A stretch of DNA of 64,000 nt from contig NZ_JAIZDA010000004.1 in the NCBI RefSeq assembly GCF_020404405.1, positions 1 to 64,000 of the forward strand, given 5' to 3'. The stretch is from Novosphingobium sp. FKTRR1 (lineage in GTDB: Bacteria; Pseudomonadota; Alphaproteobacteria; Sphingomonadales; Sphingomonadaceae). A program made the translations under genes and the position numbers. The notes under the pieces were generated by a model. It was not told where the DNA came from. It was given only the letters and a program-made list of their open reading frames with translations, and searched no databases. Positions 8,652 through 15,816 of this stretch are shown in pieces (the stretch's first letter is position 1; the number at the start of each line of letters is the position of its first letter).

Positions 8652-9126
8652 GGTAGGTGATGCTCATGATCTCCCACTGCTTCTCGCCACCCGGCAGCCG
8701 CACCGTGCGCAAGTCGCCGACCCGCGCCCCGCGCAATGCGCGCGCGATCGGGGCGCTCCAGCCGATCTTGCTGGCGGTGGCGTCCTGCTCGTCATCGCCG
8801 ACCAGCGTCAGCACTTTGCGGTTGTCATCCTCGTCGGCGATCTCGACCGTCGCGCCGAACAGCACGCGGCTGTGGTCCTCCTGCCGCGCCGGGTCGATCA
8901 CCCGCGCCGCCTTCATCCGCCGGGCAAGGAATGCCAGTTCGCGATCGATCTCGCGCATCCGCTTGCGGCCATAAAGGTAGTCGCCGTTCTCCGAGCGGTC
9001 GCCATTGCCCGCAGCCCAGCTCACGATCTCGACGATCTGCGGCCGTTCGGTGCCCAGCAGATGGTCATAGCGCGCGCGCAAGGCCGAGATTCCGGCCGGG
9101 GTGATCGGGTTGCCATCGGGTTTCAT
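8638..9126 (-). CDS. greB: Transcription elongation factor GreB/GreA family
   Basis: A 162-residue Gre factor that stimulates the intrinsic RNA cleavage of backtracked RNA polymerase. The N-terminal coiled-coil carries the acidic tip (GDRSENGDYLYGRKR) whose Asp/Glu coordinate the catalytic magnesium. The globular C-terminal FKBP-like domain (VLFGATVEIADEDD ... GARVGDLRTVRLPGGEKQWEI) binds the secondary channel. The YLYGRKRMREIDREL segment favours GreB over GreA. The start is ATG 9126. It lies directly after the transglycosylase gene on the same strand but with a 69-base gap. Confidence 0.87.
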   Translation of the reverse strand: MKPDGNPITPAGISALRARYDHLLGTERPQIVEIVSWAAGNGDRSENGDYLYGRKRMREIDRELAFLARRMKAARVIDPARQEDHSRVLFGATVEIADEDDNRKVLTLVGDDEQDATASKIGWSAPIARALRGARVGDLRTVRLPGGEKQWEIMSITYPAAT

Positions 9127-9195
9127 GCAAGTCGCTCTACCGGGCCGTCACCCTGAATCAATCGGTGATGCATCATGCGAACGGGCGCGGCCCCC

Positions 9196-11211
9196 TCAGC
9201 CCGGCGTGCGCTTGCCGATGAAGTGGCTCATCGGATCGGGTCCGCGATAGCTGGCGCGTTCGGGGTTCATCGCTTCATAGACGACCGCGTTTTCGAGCAC
9301 GCGCTCGACATAGTTGCGCGTTTCGGAGAGCGGGATGCGCTCGACCCAGTCGACCCAGTCGATGTTGCCCTCACGCGGGTCGCCATTGGCGCGCAGCCAC
9401 TTGTTCACGTTGCCACCGCCTGCGTTGTAGGCGGCGACGGCCAGCGGATAGCTGCCCCCGAAGCGATCGAGCAAGTGCCCGAAATAGGCGCTGCCGACCA
9501 TGATGTTGAACCCGGCATCGTCGATCAGCGCTTGCGGGCTGAACGACAGGCCCAGCTTTCCGGCCTGTTCGCCGGCGGTCGCGGGCATCAGTTGCATCAG
9601 CCCGCGCGCGCCGGCATGGCTCATCGCGTTCTGCGCGAACTGGCTTTCCTGCCGGGTGATGGCATGGACCATCGTCCACGACTGCTCGGTCCCCGGCGGC
9701 ACCGGGATCAGCGGAAAGGCGATGTGCTGGAAATCGAGGTAGCCGCGCGCGGCAGCCGCTTGCCCCACGATCACGCCCAGATCGCGCCGTCCGATCTCCC
9801 GTGCAAGCTCGGCCACCAGCATGTGCTGGCCTTCGGTGACCTGCTGGTCGGCGATTTCCTTGAAGAAGCGGACGGTGGTTTTCCAGTCGCTGTTGCGCGC
9901 GACTTCGCGCACCGCCAGCGTCAGCGGGGCCGAGGCGAAGCGGGCGCGCTCGGCGGGCGTGGGCTGCACGGTCGAATCGGTGGCGAAGCGCGGCACCGGC
10001 TGGCGCAAACGTTCGAGTGCGAGCAGGCCATAGAACTGGTCGGCATAGCGCGCGGCCGAGGTGAACTGCTGCTGCGCCTCGGCCGTGTAGCCGCCACGCG
10101 CCAGCGCCAGCGCCGACCAGTAGAAGCCCTTGGCCTTGGTCCCCGGCGTGCGCGCCGCCGCGCCATAGCGCCAGAACAGCGGCGCCGCCTCGGCCGGAAG
10201 GCCCAGCTTCCACAGCGCTTGCGTGCCGCCCAGCCACATCAGCGAGGTGTAATCATCGCGCAAGCCATACGCGAGCTGGCTGATATCCTCGCCCGGCCGG
10301 AATGCGTCATCGATGCTGCGGGCGATGCGCAGCACCCCCGCCGCATCGCCCACCGCAGCGGCGCCGCGCGCGTTGGCGAGCAGCTCATCGACCCAGCGAT
10401 CGCGGTCGAGCGGCGGACGGGCCAGCAGCGGGCGGTTGGCAAGCAGCGATTGCGCCGCCGCGCCATTGCCCTGTCGGCGCAACTGCCGCGCGCGCAAGTA
10501 CAGGAACCCCGGATCGGCGTTGAGTGTCTGCACCGGAAGCCCGGCGGCGGCGGCATAGGGATCGCCGCCTTGCAGGATGGCCAGCCGCGCTGCCTCAACC
10601 CCACGCCGCGCCGGGCTGACCCAGCCGAGTTCGCGGCTGGCCTGCTCGGTGGCACCGGCCCACAGCAGCGCGTCGATCCGCGCGTCATGATCGTCCTGCG
10701 TGAACGTGCTGCCCCAGACCGACTGGATCGCGGCTTCGGCGGCATCGCTCATCGGCCCGCCGCGCCACGCCGCGCGCGCCACTTGCGCGGCATCGGGCCG
10801 GGCCAGCGCGCGCAAGGCGAGGGCGTATTGCGCGCGCGCCGGGTTGGTCAGCGGCGGCTGGCGGTCGAAGAATGCCGCAAGGCTGGTCGGACTGGGCGCC
10901 TCCCGCTCAAGCGCGGCTTCGGCATAGCGGCGCATCTTGTCCTCATCGGGAAAGCCCGGATAGGACAGGATGAACCCGGCATAGTCGGAAAAGCCGAAGC
11001 GGTTGGACGTGCTCAGCACCCGCCAGCGGTCGATCGCCTGCGCCATCGGGCCCTGGCCTTGGGCGATCAGCGCGGCGCGCGCCTGATCCCACGCGCTGCC
11101 ATCGGTTGCCGTCCCGCTGGCGTGGCAGGCGACCGACACCGCGATCCCGGGCAGGATCAACGCCAGCCCGACGATCTTTCGCAGCAATGCTTTCATGTCC
11201 GCGCTGGACAT
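9196..11211 (-). CDS. Soluble lytic murein transglycosylase (Slt70-like)
   Basis: A 671-residue periplasmic enzyme that cleaves the MurNAc-GlcNAc bond of peptidoglycan to yield 1,6-anhydro-muropeptides. The N-terminus has a signal peptide (KALLRKIVGLALILPGIAVSV) and a long Ala-rich superhelical U-domain. The C-terminal SLT domain shows the catalytic glutamate in RQESQF (near residue 520), then GARGLMQLMPATA and AAYNAGGGNV. The open frame reaches 11238; I chose the ATG at 11211, and 11196 also fits the signal peptide. An AmpG-type permease for its products lies at 52.5 kb. Confidence 0.92.
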   Translation of the reverse strand: MSSADMKALLRKIVGLALILPGIAVSVACHASGTATDGSAWDQARAALIAQGQGPMAQAIDRWRVLSTSNRFGFSDYAGFILSYPGFPDEDKMRRYAEAALEREAPSPTSLAAFFDRQPPLTNPARAQYALALRALARPDAAQVARAAWRGGPMSDAAEAAIQSVWGSTFTQDDHDARIDALLWAGATEQASRELGWVSPARRGVEAARLAILQGGDPYAAAAGLPVQTLNADPGFLYLRARQLRRQGNGAAAQSLLANRPLLARPPLDRDRWVDELLANARGAAAVGDAAGVLRIARSIDDAFRPGEDISQLAYGLRDDYTSLMWLGGTQALWKLGLPAEAAPLFWRYGAAARTPGTKAKGFYWSALALARGGYTAEAQQQFTSAARYADQFYGLLALERLRQPVPRFATDSTVQPTPAERARFASAPLTLAVREVARNSDWKTTVRFFKEIADQQVTEGQHMLVAELAREIGRRDLGVIVGQAAAARGYLDFQHIAFPLIPVPPGTEQSWTMVHAITRQESQFAQNAMSHAGARGLMQLMPATAGEQAGKLGLSFSPQALIDDAGFNIMVGSAYFGHLLDRFGGSYPLAVAAYNAGGGNVNKWLRANGDPREGNIDWVDWVERIPLSETRNYVERVLENAVVYEAMNPERASYRGPDPMSHFIGKRTPG

Positions 11212-11338
11212 CGGGGGTAACGGCTCCCTATCAGGCACACTCTGTCAAGCACCCTGTATCAGGCGCAAGGCGGGTGCGAACCGGACAAGGCTTCCGGTTC
11301 TCGGCTCGCAGTATGCCGCAGTTTGAGGAACAAAGTCC

Positions 11339-12220
11339 ATGTTTTCCGGCTCCATTCCGGCTCTGGTCACACCTTTTCGCGACGGAGCGTTTGACGAAAA
11401 GGCGTTCCGGCGGCTGGTCGACTGGCAGATCGAGAACGGATCGTCGGCGCTGGTCCCCTGCGGCACGACCGGTGAGGCGAGCACCCTGTCGAACGCCGAA
11501 CATCACCGCGTGATCGAGGTCTGCGTCGAACAGGCGGCGGGCCGCGTGCCGATCATCGCCGGATGCGGCAGCAACGACACGATGAACGCCCTGCTGCACA
11601 TGACCTTTTCCAAGAAGTCGGGCGCAGCGGCGGCGCTGTGCGTCGCGCCTTACTACAACCGGCCCAGCCAGGCCGGGCTGATCGCGCACTTTTCCTATCT
11701 GGCCGAGCACAACGACCTGCCGATCATCCTGTACAACGTGCCCGGACGCACGGTGACCGACATCCTGCCCGAAACGGTGTGCGAACTGGCGCACCGCTAT
11801 CCCGACAAGATCATCGGGATCAAGGATGCCAGCGGCGACCTGTCGCGCGTCACCGACCACCGTATGGGCATCGGCAAGGGGTTCTGTCAGCTTTCGGGCG
11901 ACGACGAACTGGCGCTTCCGGCCAATGCGGCGGGCGCGGTCGGCTGCATCTCGGTGACCGCCAACGTCGCGCCACGGCTCTGCGCCGATTTCCAGCAGGC
12001 CTGTGCCGAGAACGATCTGGTCCGTGCGCGCGAACTGAACGACCTGCTTTATCCGCTGCACTACGCGATGTTCGAGGACGCTTCGCCCGGTCCGCTCAAG
12101 TATGCGCTGACCCGCGTTCATGACTGGCTGACCGACGAACTGCGCCTGCCATTGGTGCCGTGCAGCGAGACGGCGCGCCGTGCGGTCGATGCCGCGCTGG
12201 AGCACGCCGGACTGGTTTGA
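11339..12220 (+). CDS. dapA: 4-hydroxy-tetrahydrodipicolinate synthase
   Basis: It condenses pyruvate and aspartate semialdehyde at the entry to lysine and diaminopimelate synthesis. The 293-residue TIM barrel has the Schiff-base lysine in IGIKDASG (Lys162), the proton-relay tyrosine in LYNVPGRT (Tyr132) and the GTTGE phosphate/substrate loop (residues 42-46). An appropriate GAGGA precedes the ATG. The gene is transcribed alone and diverges from the transglycosylase. smpB, a frequent dapA neighbour in alphaproteobacteria, lies 2.4 kb downstream beyond two minus-strand genes. Confidence 0.97.
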   Translation: MFSGSIPALVTPFRDGAFDEKAFRRLVDWQIENGSSALVPCGTTGEASTLSNAEHHRVIEVCVEQAAGRVPIIAGCGSNDTMNALLHMTFSKKSGAAAALCVAPYYNRPSQAGLIAHFSYLAEHNDLPIILYNVPGRTVTDILPETVCELAHRYPDKIIGIKDASGDLSRVTDHRMGIGKGFCQLSGDDELALPANAAGAVGCISVTANVAPRLCADFQQACAENDLVRARELNDLLYPLHYAMFEDASPGPLKYALTRVHDWLTDELRLPLVPCSETARRAVDAALEHAGLV

Positions 12221-12229
12221 GTGGGCTAT

Positions 12230-12257
12230 TGCAAGCGACTCGCAAATATCGCTTGCA
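12230..12257 (+). other. 9-bp inverted repeat after dapA
   Basis: TGCAAGCGA and TCGCTTGCA flank a 10-base loop, 9 bases after the dapA stop. It may act as the dapA terminator, though the following GTTTCCC is a poor U tract. The overlapping TTGC-N9-GCAA (12229-12245) also resembles the half-sites of alphaproteobacterial Fur/Irr-type operators, and a TTGCAG...TATTTT promoter-like pair follows it. The choice between these is open. Confidence 0.4.
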
Positions 12258-12273
12258 GTTTCCCTAACTTTGG

Positions 12274-12288
12274 TTATTTTCAGGTCAT
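12274..12288. repeat. 15-bp direct repeat, left copy
   Basis: TTATTTTCAGGTCAT occurs here and again at 12477-12491, with 188 bases between. The right copy spans the stop codon of the 3-hydroxybutyrate dehydrogenase gene, so the left copy looks like a detached end of that gene plus 3' flank. Confidence 0.75.
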
Positions 12289-12476
12289 GCCGGCGTTACC
12301 CCTGCCGGTAGGTTCTTCTGCCCGATCCCGGCGGAAAACCGGAGGCGGCAGCCCGACCCCTTGCGGTTGGCTGCGATGACCGGTGCGTCGTTCCCCCCAA
12401 TGGACGACCGGCCATGATCCCAGTGGTCCGCCTCCGCCCCGGGATGGGGGACGGAGGCAAACCCCGCTTTTCCCGC
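12289..12476. other. Gap between dapA and bdhA with rod-like folding potential
   Basis: No protein frame fits. On the plus strand CCCGATCCCGG (about 12326) can pair with CCGGGATGGGG (about 12438). Inside that, CGGAGGCGG pairs perfectly with CCGCCTCCG (about 12428), and further inward CAGCC/GGCTG and GTCGT/ACGAC add stems. The result is a long rod about 150-190 nt long, the overall shape of 6S-type RNAs. A promoter-like TTGCAG (12253-12258), 16 bp, TATTTT (12275-12280) precedes it. No 6S or tmRNA signature could be verified by eye. tmRNA was considered because smpB is near. Confidence 0.35.
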
Positions 12477-12491
12477 TTATTTTCAGGTCAT
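12477..12491. repeat. 15-bp direct repeat, right copy
   Basis: Identical to 12274-12288. It includes the last two codons and stop (TGA) of the dehydrogenase gene on the minus strand. Confidence 0.75.
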
Positions 12492-13265
12492 CGACCAGCC
12501 ATGGCTCGCCGTCAGCGACTGGCCGGTCAGCGCGTTGCTTGGGAAGGCGGCAAGGAACAGCGCAACTTCGGCAATGTCGTCGACGGTGGTGAACTCGCCG
12601 TCGACGGTCTGGCCCAGCATCACCTTCTTGACCACGTCCTCTTCGGAAATGCCCAGTTCCTTGGCCTGTTCGGGGATCTGCTTTTCCACCAGCGGGGTGC
12701 GCACGAAGCCTGGACAGATCACATTGGTGCGCACGCCCTTGGGCCCGCCTTCCTTGGCGATCGTGCGCGACAGGCCGAGCAACCCGTGCTTGGCGGTGAC
12801 ATAGGCGCTCTTGAGCGGCGAGGCTTCCTTGGAATGGACCGAGCCCATGAACAGGATCGTGCCCGACCTTTGCGCATACATGTGCGGCAGCACCGCCTTG
12901 CTGGTCAGGAACGCACCGTCGAGGTGGATCGCCAGCATCTTCTTCCAGTCGGCAAAGGCGAACAGTTCGACCGGATTGACGATCTGGATTCCGGCATTGC
13001 TGATCAGGATGTCGACGGTGCCCCAGGTCTCGACCACTTTGGCCACGCCGGCGTTGACCTGATCCTCGTCGGTCACGTCCATCGCCACGGCCAGCGCCGC
13101 GCCGGGGTGATCGGCGTTGATGCCATCGGCTGCGGCCTGCGCCGCGTCCAGCTTCAGATCGGCGATGGCGACCCGCGCCCCGGCGGCGGCATAGCGCTTG
13201 GCAATGGCAAGGCCGATGCCGCTGGCGGCGCCGGTGACGATGGCGATCTTGTTGTCGAGGGTCAT
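12483..13265 (-). CDS. bdhA: 3-hydroxybutyrate dehydrogenase (SDR family)
   Basis: A 260-residue classical short-chain dehydrogenase interconverting (R)-3-hydroxybutyrate and acetoacetate with NAD. The Rossmann motif TGAASGIG is at 11-18, NAG at 90-92, and the Ser142-Tyr155-Lys159 triad lies in [20 protein letters not shown]. The VHSKEAS and [15 protein letters not shown] segments are specific to this enzyme. The ATG at 13265 has GGAG upstream; frame extension beyond it is non-protein-like. The adjacent patatin-like lipase gene on the same strand suggests a polyhydroxybutyrate or hydroxy-acid degradation unit. Confidence 0.92.
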   Translation of the reverse strand: MTLDNKIAIVTGAASGIGLAIAKRYAAAGARVAIADLKLDAAQAAADGINADHPGAALAVAMDVTDEDQVNAGVAKVVETWGTVDILISNAGIQIVNPVELFAFADWKKMLAIHLDGAFLTSKAVLPHMYAQRSGTILFMGSVHSKEASPLKSAYVTAKHGLLGLSRTIAKEGGPKGVRTNVICPGFVRTPLVEKQIPEQAKELGISEEDVVKKVMLGQTVDGEFTTVDDIAEVALFLAAFPSNALTGQSLTASHGWSMT

Positions 13266-13287
13266 GGGGGGGAACTCCTTGAGGACA

Positions 13288-13339
13288 GTGGGGGAGTGCA
13301 GTGGGGGAGAGCGGTGGGGGAAAGCGGTGGGGGCGAAGG
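13288..13339. repeat. Four tandem 13-bp G-rich repeats
   Basis: Four consecutive 13-base units of the form GTGGGGGAGAGCG (13288-13300, 13301-13313, 13314-13326, 13327-13339; small differences) occupy the gap between the patatin gene stop and the dehydrogenase start. On the plus strand each unit has a G5 run, so four runs in register could form a G-quadruplex; on the minus-strand mRNA they read as C runs. Confidence 0.85.
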
Positions 13340-13342
13340 GGA

Positions 13343-14470
13343 TCAGGCCAGATCGAGCGTGACGATGCCGGTTAGTGGCGCGCGGTGCCGCTGCCACCGG
13401 GGGCTGGCCAACGAGCGCAGCACGTCGGCCTTGCCCGATTCCCAGTGGCCGAGCATCGTCATCCGGGAGAACTCGTAATCCTTCGATTCGGTTTCATAGC
13501 TTTCCGGCCGGTTGATCAGATGCAGGATGGTGACCGGCCCCGAGGGCGTCCGCTGGCGCAATACGGCAAGATCGGGATCGTCGCGCAGATCGGCCAGAAC
13601 GGCGGCGGGCAGGCGCTCGATCAGCCCGGCGGCGGCAACTTCGAGCTCGGCGATCCGCTTGTGGACATCGGTATTCATGCGCGTGCGGCTGGAAAAGCGG
13701 ATGTCCTTTTCGCGCTGCTGCGCCTCGCCCAGCGTACGCGGGATCTGGCCGCGCGCCGAAAACAGATCGACCTGGAACACCAGCAGCGGATCGCAACCAC
13801 GTTCATCGAGCACGAAGTCGAGCGGGGTGTTCGAGACGATGCCACCATCCCAATAGGGGTCGCCGTCGATGATGATCGGCGGAAAACCGGGCGGCAGCGC
13901 GCCGCTGGCCATCACGTGTTCCGGCCCGATCCAGCGGTCGCGGTTGTCGAAATAGACGAAGTTGCCGGTGTTGACGTTGACCGCACCAACACTGAAGCGC
14001 ACCGGCCCGCTGTTGAGCAGGTCGAAGTCGACCAGTTCCAGCAGCGTCTCGCGCAAGGGCGCGGTGTCATACAGGCTGATCGCTTCGGGCGAGCCGGGCA
14101 GCGCCAGCGCGGGCGGCAACGGGCGCGGCGTGAAGAAGCCGGGAATCCCGGTGAGCGCGACAAGTCCGGCGGCTGCTTCGTTGAACAGGCGGCGGCCCCA
14201 GCCATCGGCAAAGGGGGAGGGGAAGGGTACGCGGCTTGACGTCTTGTGCCAGAATGCCTGCAGCGCTTGCAGTCGCTTTTCGGGCGGGTTGCCCGCGATC
14301 AGCGCGGCGTTGATCGCCCCGATCGAGATGCCGGCCACCCAGTCGGGCTGGTGGCCGTTGATGCTGAGCGCCTCGAACACCCCGGCCTGATAGGCGCCCA
14401 GCGCGCCGCCGCCTTGCAGGACGAGGACGGTGACGGGTGCGGTCGAGCCGGTATCGGGTGCGGCGGCCAT
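13343..14470 (-). CDS. Patatin-like phospholipase with DUF3734 C-terminus
   Basis: A 375-residue serine lipase of the patatin fold. It has the glycine-rich oxyanion loop [11 protein letters not shown] (20-30), the nucleophile elbow GISIG (Ser49) and the Asp208-Gly-Gly of the Ser-Asp dyad. The C-terminal part ([17 protein letters not shown] ...) matches DUF3734, the extension seen in alphaproteobacterial patatins next to 3-hydroxybutyrate dehydrogenase. The substrate is unknown; phospholipids or PHB-associated lipids are plausible. I chose the ATG at 14470; the frame is open further upstream into repetitive DNA. It probably forms an operon with bdhA, separated by the G-rich repeats. Confidence 0.88.
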   Translation of the reverse strand: MAAAPDTGSTAPVTVLVLQGGGALGAYQAGVFEALSINGHQPDWVAGISIGAINAALIAGNPPEKRLQALQAFWHKTSSRVPFPSPFADGWGRRLFNEAAAGLVALTGIPGFFTPRPLPPALALPGSPEAISLYDTAPLRETLLELVDFDLLNSGPVRFSVGAVNVNTGNFVYFDNRDRWIGPEHVMASGALPPGFPPIIIDGDPYWDGGIVSNTPLDFVLDERGCDPLLVFQVDLFSARGQIPRTLGEAQQREKDIRFSSRTRMNTDVHKRIAELEVAAAGLIERLPAAVLADLRDDPDLAVLRQRTPSGPVTILHLINRPESYETESKDYEFSRMTMLGHWESGKADVLRSLASPRWQRHRAPLTGIVTLDLA

Positions 14471-14577
14471 GGCGTTCCTCGCAGTCGTTCGAGTCCCCCG
14501 CTGCCGCTTGTGCACTGCAACACGAAAAAGGCAAGTCCTGCGGGACGCAAGGTGTGCGGCGCGCGATTGGGCGATCA

Positions 14578-14605
14578 GGGATGGAGGAGCAGGGATGGAG
14601 GAGCA
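14578..14605. repeat. Tandem 14-bp repeat upstream of smpB
   Basis: GGGATGGAGGAGCA is repeated exactly twice, with a partial third copy after 14605. The unit contains GGAGGA, a Shine-Dalgarno-like core, but lies about 60 bases before the smpB ATG and is probably a slippage product in the divergent promoter region. Confidence 0.6.
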
Positions 14606-14664
14606 GGGACGGGCTAGCGCGGACCTTTCCTTTGCGCGCAATCGCCCCTACATGAGCAACGATC

Positions 14665-15147
14665 ATGGCACGTCCCACTCCCCCCGCGTTCGACAAGAAG
14701 AAAATCGTCGCCGAAAACCGCCGCGCGCGCTTCGACTATTACATCGAGGATGTGTTCGAGGCGGGCATCGCGCTGACCGGGACCGAGGTGAAGTCGTTGC
14801 GGTTCGGGCAAGGGTCGATCGCCGAATCCTATGCCGAGGTGAAGAACGGCGAGGTCTGGCTGGTCAATTCCAACGTGCCCGAATTCAGCCACGGCAACCG
14901 CTACAACCATGAGCCCAAGCGGCTGCGCAAGCTGCTGTTGAAAGAGCGCGAGATCAGCAAGTTCCACGGCGCGGTCGAGCGCAAGGGGATGACGCTGGTG
15001 CCGCTGTCGGTCTATTTCAACGGGCGCGGTCGGGCCAAGGTCGAACTGGCGCTGGCCAAGGGCAAGAACGCCGCCGACAAGCGCCACACGATCAAGGAAC
15101 GCGACTGGCAGCGCGACAAGGCGCGCATCATGCGTGACCATGGCTGA
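14665..15147 (+). CDS. smpB: SsrA-binding protein SmpB
   Basis: A 160-residue partner of tmRNA in trans-translation, delivering it to stalled ribosomes so the nascent chain is tagged for ClpXP. The N-terminal [23 protein letters not shown], the central [11 protein letters not shown] and [21 protein letters not shown] segments, and the basic C-terminal tail ([18 protein letters not shown]) that enters the A site are all intact. It is the first of three rightward genes (DUF2062, cckA). CckA-CpdR signalling, also encoded in this window, gates ClpXP activity. Confidence 0.96.
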   Translation: MARPTPPAFDKKKIVAENRRARFDYYIEDVFEAGIALTGTEVKSLRFGQGSIAESYAEVKNGEVWLVNSNVPEFSHGNRYNHEPKRLRKLLLKEREISKFHGAVERKGMTLVPLSVYFNGRGRAKVELALAKGKNAADKRHTIKERDWQRDKARIMRDHG

Positions 15148-15264
15148 TCGGCCCGCCAGCATCCTGAGCATTCGGGACGCTTTGCGCGCGCGCTGTTCAT
15201 CGTCCGTCAGGGACTTTTCGGGCATGAACGGTCTTTCCCCCGCTCCCTCAGGCAAGACCGAACG

Positions 15265-15816
15265 ATGATCACGCGGATGACCAACTGGGCGCATGCCAAC
15301 ATGCCCACGCGCGAACAGATGGAAAGCAACCGCTTTGCCCGGCGGCTGGCGGTGCGGCACGAATTGTGGCGCTTTACCCGCCGCTCGGTGCCGCGCGGGG
15401 TGGCGGTGGGGCTGTTCATCGGCATCTTCCTGATGATCCCGGGGTTGCAGGTGATCGGCGCTGCGCTGTTGTGCATGCCGTTCCGCGCCAATGTACCGAT
15501 CGCGGCGCTGATGACGTTCGTCAGCATTCCCCCGACGACGCTGTTCGTGTTCCTGCCCGGCGCGATCTGGGTGGGCAACCGCGTGGGCTATCATGCCGAT
15601 TTCGCCACGCTGAGCCATCTGTTCGCCGATGGCGCGTCGATCATGGACTGGCTGGCGTGGCTGGGCACCGATGCCGCGCCCGCGCTGGTCATCGGGCTTG
15701 CGGTGATCGGGCTGGTGTCGGCGATCGTCGGCTATGTCCTGACCACCATCGGCTGGCGCTGGCACACCTTGCGCAAGCGCCGGTTGCGCAACGCCGCCCG
15801 CGCGCAACGCGGTTGA
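15265..15816 (+). CDS. DUF2062 domain membrane protein
   Basis: A 183-residue protein with a basic N-terminal helix, a hydrophobic hairpin VAVGLFIGIFLMIPGLQVIG, a second membrane region with the family hallmark (NVPIAALMTFVSIPPTTLFVF) and a C-terminal membrane helix (ALVIGLAVIGLVSAIVGYVL). DUF2062 proteins are inner-membrane proteins of unknown function. The stop codon overlaps the proposed TTG start of cckA, which predicts translational coupling. Confidence 0.87.
   Translation: MITRMTNWAHANMPTREQMESNRFARRLAVRHELWRFTRRSVPRGVAVGLFIGIFLMIPGLQVIGAALLCMPFRANVPIAALMTFVSIPPTTLFVFLPGAIWVGNRVGYHADFATLSHLFADGASIMDWLAWLGTDAAPALVIGLAVIGLVSAIVGYVLTTIGWRWHTLRKRRLRNAARAQRG

Noticed and set aside
14480..14520. 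GTTCGAGTCC resembling a tRNA T-arm
   Set aside because: Flanking bases do not pair into a T stem and no acceptor or anticodon stem can be drawn.
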